Shown here: positions 1 through 5,333 of the stretch, piece by piece
Layout: the number at the start of each line of letters is the position of its first letter
How positions within the stretch are numbered: position 1 is the first letter of the stretch
The notes under the pieces: model-generated
What the model was told of the DNA's origin: nothing
Databases searched by the model: none
What the model saw: the letters and a program-made list of their open reading frames with translations, nothing else
Assembly (NCBI GenBank): GCA_019347585.1
Contig: JAHWLC010000028.1
Coordinates: forward strand, 1-6,676
Direction of reading: 5' to 3'
Source: Actinomycetota bacterium
Lineage (GTDB): Bacteria > Actinomycetota > Acidimicrobiia > Spongiisociales > ZC4RG35
Length of the DNA stretch: 6,676 bases
Made by a program: the position numbers and the translations under genes

Positions 1-441
1 CATGCCCGGGGAGCATTCGATGAGGTCCGGCTCCCAGGCCCGCAGAGACGAACGGTAATGGGAGAGATGGCGGGAATGGACGATGGCCCCCGCCGCCCGC
101 GACCGATCGACGATCCCACCTAGGTCATCGGCGGTGAGCCCCGGGTTGAGCATCACGACCACCCCCCCGATGCGGAGGATGCCGAAGATCGCCGCGGCGA
201 ACTGAGGGCCGTCGGGGAGGACGACGAGCACCCGGTCGCCCTTGCCCACTCCCCGGTCCCTGAGGAGTCGGGCATAGCCGGAGGCCATGGCGTCGACCTC
301 CCGAAAGGTGAGGAGATCGTCACGGTGGCGGATGGCCACCCGGTCCCCTCTCCCCTCGTCGATGCGATCCCTCAGGAAGAAGCGGTAGGCATTGAGCGTC
401 TCGGGCCAGGACACCACGGCGTGCGAACCTAGCGCGGCCAT
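1..441 (-). CDS. Acyl-CoA synthetase, benzoate-CoA ligase type (N-terminal part, cut by window edge)
   Basis: This is the N-terminal 147 residues of an ANL-superfamily (AMP-dependent) acid:CoA ligase, which would activate a carboxylic acid through an acyl-adenylate to its CoA thioester in the cytosol. The visible part follows the benzoate-CoA ligase subfamily: an opening NAYRFFLRDRIDEGRGDRVA, then LTFREVDAMASGYARLLRDR, GVGKGDRVLVVLPDGPQFAA, and a stretch ending NPGLTADDLGGIVDRSRA, close to the 'N..LTADDY...L..SRA' seen in bacterial benzoate-CoA ligases. The P-loop (A3), A5 and A8 motifs and the catalytic lysine lie beyond the edge, so activity and substrate cannot be judged. ATG at 441 is the only possible start: an in-frame TAG lies at 483-481 with no ATG, GTG or TTG between. 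The Shine-Dalgarno is weak. The gene is divergent from kynA, so anthranilate or a related aromatic acid is an attractive but unproven substrate. Confidence 0.9.
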   Translation of the reverse strand, partial: MAALGSHAVVSWPETLNAYRFFLRDRIDEGRGDRVAIRHRDDLLTFREVDAMASGYARLLRDRGVGKGDRVLVVLPDGPQFAAAIFGILRIGGVVVMLNPGLTADDLGGIVDRSRAAGAIVHSRHLSHYRSSLRAWEPDLIECSPGM

Positions 442-496
442 CGACTTCGGTCGGGAGCGCTCCGTGGCCTGGTGCGGGCACTAGCGTCGCCCCCGG
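442..496. promoter_or_regulatory. Divergent promoter region between the ligase gene and kynA, with a 10-bp palindrome
   Basis: Only 55 bp separate the two divergent start codons, so the promoters must overlap or sit back to back. A perfect palindrome GGAGCGCTCC is centred in it at 454-463 and could be an operator for a dimeric regulator. For kynA, TAGCGT at 482-487 fits an actinobacterial TAnnnT -10 element; it ends 9 nt before the ATG, which would place transcription start at or next to the start codon. No clear -35 element was seen. No TAnnnT element is evident for the ligase direction. Confidence 0.5.
482..487 (+). promoter_or_regulatory. Candidate -10 element (TAGCGT) of kynA, possible leaderless start
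   Basis: The hexamer TAGCGT lies 9 nt upstream of the kynA ATG. The bases between them (CGCCCCCGG) contain no purine-rich ribosome binding site, and an in-frame TAG at 482-484 rules out an earlier start. This arrangement, a -10 box just before the initiation codon without Shine-Dalgarno, is what leaderless actinobacterial genes look like. The same pattern recurs at 6586-6591. The call is inference from sequence only. Confidence 0.4.
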
Positions 497-1582
497 ATGA
501 CCGAGCAGGACCTCTATTACGCCGACTACCTGCAACTCGAGCGGCTGCTCGACGCCCAGCACCTGAAGAGTGCCGAGGAGGGCGCCCCCGCCCACGACGA
601 GATGCTCTTCATCGTCGTCCACCAGGCCTACGAGCTGTGGTTCAAGCAGATCATCTGGGAGATCGAGAGTGTCATGTCGATCTTCGCCCAGGACACCGTG
701 GACGAGGCGGACATGGGCACCGTGGTCGCCCGGCTGCGCAGAGTCACCTCGATACAGAGCCTGCTCGTCCAGATGATCGCGGTGCTGGAGACGATGACCC
801 CGCTCGACTTCCTCGAGTTCAGAGATCACCTCTTCCCCGCCTCGGGGTTCCAATCGGCGCAGTTCCGCGTCGTTGAGAACCTGCTGGGCCTGCGTCGCCA
901 GGATCGGCTCCTCCTCTCCGGAGCCCCCTATACCTCCCGGCTCAGCGAGGAGGACCGGCGCCGGGTGGAGAAGGTCGAGGAGCTCCCCTCGCTGTTCGAC
1001 TACGTGGAGAGGTGGCTGGAGCGGACCCCCTTCCTCTATCACGGCGATTTCCACTTCTGGGAGGCCTATCAGGAGGCGGTGCAGCGCCGGATCCTCGCCG
1101 ACCGGGAGGTGGTGGCCACCAACCCCAACCTCACCGAGGAGGAGAAGGAGATGCAGCTGGAGGAGTTCGAGCAGACCCTGGAGCAGTTCGAGGCCATCTT
1201 CGACCCCGACAAACACGAGATCGAGCGGGCCGCGGGGAGGCTCCGGCTCAGCCATCGGGCGTTCCAGGCGGCGGTCTTCATCACCCTCTACCGGGACCAG
1301 CCCGCTCTCCAGGAGCCCTACCGCCTGCTCGAGCTGCTGATGGACATCGACGAGGGATTCACCACCTGGCGCTACCGGCATGCCCAGATGGTGACGAGGA
1401 TGATCGGGCGCCGTGTGGGCACGGGGGGATCGGCGGGAGCCAAGTACCTGGAGAAGGGTGCGGAGCGGAGCCGGGTGTTCGCCGACCTCTTCGCACTGTC
1501 CACCTTCCTCGTGCCCCGGGAGGACCGGCCGCAGCTGCCCGAGAGCATCGTCGAGTCCATGCACTTTCGCTACGAGGCATGA
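497..1582 (+). CDS. kynA: Tryptophan 2,3-dioxygenase, long (animal-like) form
   Basis: This 361-residue protein is a heme-dependent tryptophan 2,3-dioxygenase, which oxidises L-tryptophan with O2 to N-formylkynurenine, the entry step of the kynurenine pathway, in the cytosol as a tetramer. Diagnostic motifs are HDEMLFIVVHQAYELWFKQI (residues 33-52, His42 equivalent to the distal active-site His), RRVTSIQSLL (81-90), ETMTPLDFLEFRDHL (98-112, Arg109 for the substrate carboxylate), PASGFQSAQFR (114-124), RHAQMVTRMIG (294-304, His295 as proximal heme ligand) and GTGGSAG (308-314). At 361 residues it is longer than the roughly 280-300-residue proteobacterial enzymes. The extra part (about 135-245, with ERTPFL..GDFHFWEAYQ and an acidic helical stretch) resembles the vertebrate enzyme. 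ATG 497 is fixed by an upstream in-frame stop. The stop overlaps the next gene's start by ATGA. All key residues are present. Confidence 0.97.
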   Translation: MTEQDLYYADYLQLERLLDAQHLKSAEEGAPAHDEMLFIVVHQAYELWFKQIIWEIESVMSIFAQDTVDEADMGTVVARLRRVTSIQSLLVQMIAVLETMTPLDFLEFRDHLFPASGFQSAQFRVVENLLGLRRQDRLLLSGAPYTSRLSEEDRRRVEKVEELPSLFDYVERWLERTPFLYHGDFHFWEAYQEAVQRRILADREVVATNPNLTEEEKEMQLEEFEQTLEQFEAIFDPDKHEIERAAGRLRLSHRAFQAAVFITLYRDQPALQEPYRLLELLMDIDEGFTTWRYRHAQMVTRMIGRRVGTGGSAGAKYLEKGAERSRVFADLFALSTFLVPREDRPQLPESIVESMHFRYEA

Positions 1583-2724
1583 ACCTCAAGCCTCACTTCT
1601 CCCGCTTCCTCGAATCCGACCCGGAGCGTCTCCACTTCGCCGCCCATTCCCACCACCCCTGGCCCGACGTCAGCTACCAAGCCCACCAGCGGGCGTGGGA
1701 GGACGCCGCCCGGCTCATGGACGACAAGTGGGAGCACGTCTTCGGGGTGGTGGTCCCTTCAGCCCGCCGCCTGGTAGCGGGGGTGCTCGGTTTGTCCGAC
1801 CCCGAGACGCTGGTGTTCGCTCCCAACACCCACGAACTGGTGGTGAGGGTGTTCTCCTGCATCGAGCCGCCGGTGCGGGTGCTCACCACCGACTCGGAGT
1901 TCCATTCCTTCAACCGCCAGCTCCGGCGTTGGGAGGAGGCCGGCCTCGCCATCGCCGACCGGGTGCCCGTCGCCCCCTACGAGAGCTTCTCCGATCGGTT
2001 CACCCAGCATTCGCGGGCCGGGGTGCACGACCTGATCTACCTGAGCGAGGTCTTCTACGACTCCGCGATGGTGGTCACCGAGCTCGACCGCATCGTCTCC
2101 TCGATCTCCGAGGAGCGGGCTTTCGTGGTCGTCGACGGATACCACGCCTTCATGGCGCGCCCGGTGGACCTGGGTGCGATCCAGGACCGGGCGTTCTATG
2201 TCGCCGGCGGGTACAAGTACGCCATGGCCGGCGAAGGTGCCTGCTTTCTCCACTGCCCGCCGGGGTACGGGATGCGCCCCGTCGACACCGGGTGGTACGC
2301 CGGTTTCGGGGAGCTGGAGACCGGGGTCAGCCAGCAGGTGCGCTACGCCAAGGGCGGGGCTCGCTTCTACGGCGCGACCTTCGACCCCTCCGGGGTCTAC
2401 CGCCTCGAGTCGGTGCTGGGTTGGCTCCAGGACGAGGGGATCACCCCGGTCGACATCTCGCGCCACGCCAGGAGTCTCATGGATCGGCTGGTGGCCTCGG
2501 AGGCCCTGCCCGGGAAACGGGTGGTCCCCGCCGACGCAGTAACGGGCAACTTTCTCACCGTGGAGCTCGACGAGGCGGAGCGGGTGTATCGGGCCCTCCA
2601 CGACCGAAGGGTGATCACCGACCATCGAGGCAACCGGCTCCGGATCGGCTTCGGGATATATCAGGACGAGGAAGACGTAGATCGCCTCGCCGGAATCCTC
2701 GAAGCGTTGCGGGCGGCGGCATGA
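1579..2724 (+). CDS. kynU: Kynureninase-like PLP-dependent enzyme (class V aminotransferase fold)
   Basis: The 381-residue product is a fold-type I PLP enzyme most like kynureninase, which cleaves kynurenine to anthranilate and alanine. Visible landmarks: VVVDGYHAF (183-191, Asp186 for the pyridine nitrogen), AGGYKYAMAGEGACFLH (209-225, Lys213 as Schiff-base lysine; compare YKYLNAGAG of the human enzyme), DTGWYAGFGEL (236-246, in place of VGWFGHEL), and RRVITDHRGNRLRIGFGIY (343-361, with Arg355 at the position of the substrate-carboxylate arginine). The N-terminal GNSLG-type motif is replaced by AAHSHHPWPDV (21-31). It is shorter than typical kynureninases (about 410-460) and diverged, so substrate identity is less certain than family. 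The start at 1579 is chosen because it lies in an ATGA overlap with the kynA stop and because homology begins there; the frame is open further upstream but that part is kynA shadow. No strong ribosome site, so translational coupling is likely. Confidence 0.82.
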   Translation: MNLKPHFSRFLESDPERLHFAAHSHHPWPDVSYQAHQRAWEDAARLMDDKWEHVFGVVVPSARRLVAGVLGLSDPETLVFAPNTHELVVRVFSCIEPPVRVLTTDSEFHSFNRQLRRWEEAGLAIADRVPVAPYESFSDRFTQHSRAGVHDLIYLSEVFYDSAMVVTELDRIVSSISEERAFVVVDGYHAFMARPVDLGAIQDRAFYVAGGYKYAMAGEGACFLHCPPGYGMRPVDTGWYAGFGELETGVSQQVRYAKGGARFYGATFDPSGVYRLESVLGWLQDEGITPVDISRHARSLMDRLVASEALPGKRVVPADAVTGNFLTVELDEAERVYRALHDRRVITDHRGNRLRIGFGIYQDEEDVDRLAGILEALRAAA

Positions 2725-3494
2725 CCGCCACCCCCACCCTGAGAGTGGCCCCCCTGGCCGATTTGCGACGTCACGAGGAGGTCGACCCGCTGCGGGTGCG
2801 GCGCCTCGAGGAGCGGATCCGGGCCGACGGGATCCAGGTCAACCCCATGGTGTGCGTCGAGGCCGACGGCATGCTGGTGGTGCTGGACGGGGCCACCCGC
2901 ACCGAGGCGCTGCGGGGACTCGGCCTGGAGCATGCGGTGGTCCAGGTGGTCGATCCCGAGGACGTCGATCTGGGGACTTGGCACCACGTGGTACGCCAAT
3001 GCTCCCCCACCGAGTTGCTCGATCGCATCGAGGAGAGACCGAAGCTGACCCTGGAGGGCGACCGGGGAGCGCCCCGGGTTCGTCTCGTCTCCGGAGAGGT
3101 TCGCTCGGTGGCCGGGGAGGGGATGACCCGCAACGCCGCGCTCTCGTCCCTGGTGGGCGCCTACATCGGCCGCTGGCCGGTGACCCGTGTCACCGACGCC
3201 GACGCCGCCGTCGCCGGCTCGGTATTCGACGACTGGGCGGCGGTGGTCGAGTTCCCCACTCTCGACGTCGCCGACGTGAGGACCGCAGCGGTGGGCGAAG
3301 ACCTCCTCCCCGCCGGGATGACCAGGTTTCTCATCCCGGGGCGGGCGCTGCGGCTCAACTTCGACCTCTCCATCCTGGAGGAGGAAGGCACCACCGCCGA
3401 GAAGCAGCGACGCCTCGACGAGCTCATCGAGCAGCGCTCGCGCCAGGGGCGGGTCCGGCGCTACGAAGAGACCGTCTTCATCTACGACGACTGA
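2721..3494 (+). CDS. ParB/sulfiredoxin-fold protein resembling SbnI / free serine kinase
   Basis: This 257-residue protein has an N-terminal ParB/Srx domain (about 8-90): LRVAPLADLRRHEEVDP, then a helix, a conserved NPMV (41-44) and VVLDGATRTEALRGLG (53-68). This order (HEE, NP, LDGxxR) is that of the SbnI/SerK branch, which includes ADP-dependent archaeal free L-serine kinase and Staphylococcus aureus SbnI, a serine kinase and heme-responsive regulator of siderophore synthesis. Glu19/Glu20 match the region of the catalytic glutamate, but the usual DGHHR is DGATR (56-60), so activity and substrate may differ. The C-terminal part holds LPAGMTRFLIPGRALRLN (196-213) and ends RRYEETVFIYDD, features I recall from SbnI-like proteins, suggesting a full-length relative and not a chromosome-partitioning ParB; there is no helix-turn-helix domain apparent. 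Start ATG 2721 overlaps the preceding stop by ATGA with no Shine-Dalgarno, indicating coupling. Role in tryptophan catabolism is unknown. Confidence 0.75.
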   Translation: MTATPTLRVAPLADLRRHEEVDPLRVRRLEERIRADGIQVNPMVCVEADGMLVVLDGATRTEALRGLGLEHAVVQVVDPEDVDLGTWHHVVRQCSPTELLDRIEERPKLTLEGDRGAPRVRLVSGEVRSVAGEGMTRNAALSSLVGAYIGRWPVTRVTDADAAVAGSVFDDWAAVVEFPTLDVADVRTAAVGEDLLPAGMTRFLIPGRALRLNFDLSILEEEGTTAEKQRRLDELIEQRSRQGRVRRYEETVFIYDD

Positions 3495-3505
3495 AAGGCA
3501 GGACC

Positions 3506-4090
3506 ATGTTCATCGACACCGTGCCCGAGGATCAAGCCACGGGGGCAGTGGCCGAGATGTATCAGCAAGATCGGGAGGGATGGGGATTCTTGCCCTCTTT
3601 CACCCAGGCTTTCTCACATCGTCCAGACGTGTTCGGGACATGGCGCCAGTTGATCTCTTCGATCGCAGGGCAGATGGATCGACGGAGATTCGAACTGGCC
3701 ACCCTGGCCGCGGCGCGCGCCCTGCGCTCGGACTGCTGCAGCGTCGCCCACGGCAAGTTCCTGACTCGGTTCTACGACGAGGACACGGTGAGGCAGATCG
3801 CGATCGATCCGCATCAGGCGGGGCTCGAGGCCGTCGATGTCGCTCTCATGTCATTCGCCGAGAAGGTGGCCCGGGCGCCGGCATCGGTCACCGGCCGGGA
3901 CATCGAGACGTTGAAGGAACTCGGGCTATCCGACCGGGACATCTTCGACGTAGTGCTCGCGGTGGGGGCCAGGTGCTTCTTCGCAACCGTCATAGAGGCC
4001 GTCGGCGTTACCCCGGAAGCAGACCTGGCGGACACCCTCGACCCCGATCTGCTCGGAGTCTTGCTGGTGGGGAGGAGCGCCGCCTCCTAG
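3506..4090 (+). CDS. AhpD-like / carboxymuconolactone decarboxylase family protein
   Basis: This 194-residue, all-helical protein belongs to the CMD/AhpD-like fold, whose members are peroxidase-type thiol enzymes or decarboxylases. The family signature is at 62-86: FELATLAAARALRSDCCSVA followed by HGKFL, giving CxxxH with Cys78 and His82. The first cysteine of the usual CxxC is a serine (Ser75), while an extra cysteine (Cys77) stands directly beside Cys78, so classical CxxC disulfide chemistry is doubtful. The N-terminus (FIDTVPEDQATGAVAEMYQQ) is typical of peroxidase-related members. The gene follows the SbnI-like gene after 11 bp and has an AAAGG about 7 nt before ATG 3506, so it is the last gene of the kynA operon. 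Its job there is unknown; it could guard against peroxides or act on an aromatic intermediate. Its TAG shares CTAG with the convergent Rid gene. Confidence 0.88.
   Translation: MFIDTVPEDQATGAVAEMYQQDREGWGFLPSFTQAFSHRPDVFGTWRQLISSIAGQMDRRRFELATLAAARALRSDCCSVAHGKFLTRFYDEDTVRQIAIDPHQAGLEAVDVALMSFAEKVARAPASVTGRDIETLKELGLSDRDIFDVVLAVGARCFFATVIEAVGVTPEADLADTLDPDLLGVLLVGRSAAS
4087..4090. other. Shared CTAG: overlapping stop codons of convergent operons
   Basis: The palindrome CTAG supplies the TAG stop of the AhpD-like gene on the plus strand (4088-4090) and the TAG stop of the Rid-family gene on the minus strand (4089-4087). The two operons therefore meet with no intergenic space, and no intrinsic terminator hairpin with a T-run was seen on either side, so transcripts from the two strands probably overlap at their 3' ends. 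Confidence 0.95.
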
Positions 4091-4485
4091 GGGACCACCG
4101 CCACGCACACCAGCTCGACCAGGGCCCCGGGATCCATCAGCTCTTCGATCCCGATGAGGGCCATCGGCGGGTAGTGCCTGCCGAACACCGACCGGTAGGC
4201 GGTCCCGATCGGGCCGAGGCTCTCCCGGTAGCCGCCCATGTCGGTGGTGTAGATGGTCATGGAGACCACGTCGGAGGGCTCGCCCCCCGCCTCGGCGACC
4301 ACGCGGGCCACGGTGCGACAGGCGGCCGCGAACTGCTCTGAGAGCGCCTCGTCGATGGACCCATCCGGGTGGTGCCCGGTGATCCCGGCGAGATGGAGCA
4401 GCCTCCCCTCCTCGGGAAGCGCCCCGTAGGAGAACCCGCGGGCGGGGGCCAGATCCTCGGGATCGAACAGCCGGTGCCTGCTCAT
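4087..4485 (-). CDS. Rid (YjgF/YER057c/UK114) family protein lacking the RidA arginine
   Basis: The 132-residue product has the chorismate-mutase-like Rid fold: FSYGALPEEGRLLHLAG (18-34), GHHPDGSIDEALSEQ, the helix FAAACRTVARVVAEAGG (52-68), SDVVSMTIYTTDMGGYRE (71-88) and the C-terminal block HYPPMALIGIEELMDPG then ALVELVCVAVVP. RidA enzymes hydrolyse 2-aminoacrylate-type imines/enamines as trimers, using an arginine (Arg105 in E. coli) in the 'PAR' motif. Here that position is Met108 (YPPMAL), and the following EIE is ELV, so it is not a canonical RidA and its substrate is unknown. I chose ATG 4485 because it forms ATGA with the stop of the upstream crotonase gene and is preceded by GGAAGGGGAG; an in-frame ATG at 4497 would add four residues (MEGE) and cannot be excluded. 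Last gene of the minus-strand operon. Confidence 0.9.
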   Translation of the reverse strand: MSRHRLFDPEDLAPARGFSYGALPEEGRLLHLAGITGHHPDGSIDEALSEQFAAACRTVARVVAEAGGEPSDVVSMTIYTTDMGGYRESLGPIGTAYRSVFGRHYPPMALIGIEELMDPGALVELVCVAVVP

Positions 4486-5333
4486 CTCCCCTTCCATCGC
4501 GGCGGCCGCTTCGCGGTGAACGCCTCGTAGAACTCGGCGTGGTCCTCGGTGGTCATGAGGAGGGCCTGGGTGAACGCTTCGAGCTCGATAGCCGATCCCA
4601 GATCCATGTCGAGCTCCCGGCTCAGCAGGGTCTTGGTCACTCCGTAGGCCATGGCGGGACCCGCGGCGAGGCGTCGCGCCAGCTCCGACGTGGCGTCGGC
4701 GAGCTCGTCGTCGGCTACGACCCGGTTGGCGAGACCCATGCCCAGAGCCTCGGCGGACTCCACCTTCTCCCCGAGGAGCAGCAGCTCCGACGCCCTTCCC
4801 AGCCCGACCACGCGGGGGAGCAGATAGGCCGAGCCCATGTCGGCCCCGGCCAGCCCGACCCTGGTGAAGAGGAAGTGAAACGACGCCGACTCCGCCAGCA
4901 GCCGGAGGTCTGCGGCGAGGGCAATCACCGACCCGGCTCCGGCGGCGACTCCGTTGACCGCGGCGATGACGGGCATGGGGAGCCTCCGCATCTTCTCCAC
5001 GACCGCGCCTGTCATCCGGGTGAACTCGAGGAGGGCCTTGGTGCTCGTCTCCCGAAGCCGGCCGATGATCTCGTCGACGTCGCCGCCGGAGCAGAACCCC
5101 CGCCCCTTCCCGGTGATGACCACGACGGAGACATCGTCTCGATGCTCCACCTCGGCGAGAAAATCTCGCAGGTCCGCGTAGACGTCGAAGGTCAGTGCGT
5201 TGAGCTTCTCGGGCCGATCGAAGGTGACGGTGGCCACCCCCTCGTCCATCGAGAGGTCGAAATGGTCCCAGCTCCCGGTGAAGCCGGCCGAGGCGCGGAA
5301 AGGGCTCACCTGCCGGAGGGTAACCCCGCCCAC
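4482..5333 (-). CDS. Enoyl-CoA hydratase/isomerase (crotonase) family protein
   Basis: This 283-residue protein (GTG start) is a crotonase-fold enzyme acting on CoA thioesters. It shows GVATVTFDRPEKLNALTFDV (32-51), the oxyanion-hole segment GKGRGFCSGGDVDEI (75-89), PVIAAVNGVAAGAGSVIALA (121-140), and the block VGLAGADMGSAYLLPRVVGL (159-178), and ends AFTAKRPPRWKGR as the family usually does. Both catalytic glutamates of classical hydratases (rat Glu144 and Glu164) are replaced, by Val136 and about Arg158. Asp165 sits where PaaG-type isomerases and related enzymes carry a catalytic aspartate, so isomerase or other chemistry is more likely than simple hydration. GTG 5333 shares its G with the upstream gene's TAG stop (TAGTG) and follows AGAAGG by about 4 nt; later starts (GTG near 5309) would shorten it by eight residues. 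It lies between the membrane protein and the Rid gene in one operon. Confidence 0.92.
   Translation of the reverse strand: MGGVTLRQVSPFRASAGFTGSWDHFDLSMDEGVATVTFDRPEKLNALTFDVYADLRDFLAEVEHRDDVSVVVITGKGRGFCSGGDVDEIIGRLRETSTKALLEFTRMTGAVVEKMRRLPMPVIAAVNGVAAGAGSVIALAADLRLLAESASFHFLFTRVGLAGADMGSAYLLPRVVGLGRASELLLLGEKVESAEALGMGLANRVVADDELADATSELARRLAAGPAMAYGVTKTLLSRELDMDLGSAIELEAFTQALLMTTEDHAEFYEAFTAKRPPRWKGR

Noticed and set aside
320..1564. Long open frame on the minus strand (414 codons) opposite kynA
   Set aside because: It lies antisense to an unmistakable tryptophan dioxygenase and also overlaps the ligase start; its protein is leucine, glycine, glutamate and histidine rich with no family features, as expected from a GC-rich antisense frame.
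1012..1578. Upstream extension of the kynureninase-like frame into kynA
   Set aside because: The frame is open but the residues are a low-complexity Ala/Gly/Pro/Arg shadow of kynA; homology to PLP enzymes begins at the ATG at 1579, which also makes the ATGA overlap.
1413..2720. Upstream extension of the SbnI-like frame through the kynureninase-like gene
   Set aside because: Arg/Gly/Pro-rich shadow of the true gene; the ParB/Srx domain starts just after ATG 2721.
2721..3494. Chromosome-partitioning ParB
   Set aside because: The N-terminal fold is ParB-like, but there is no helix-turn-helix DNA-binding domain apparent, no neighbouring parA, and the C-terminal part fits SbnI-like proteins better.
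2852..3505. Plus-strand frame running through the SbnI-like gene into the AhpD-like gene
   Set aside because: Only the part from ATG 3506 has family features and a ribosome site; the upstream part is an Arg/Gly-rich shadow.
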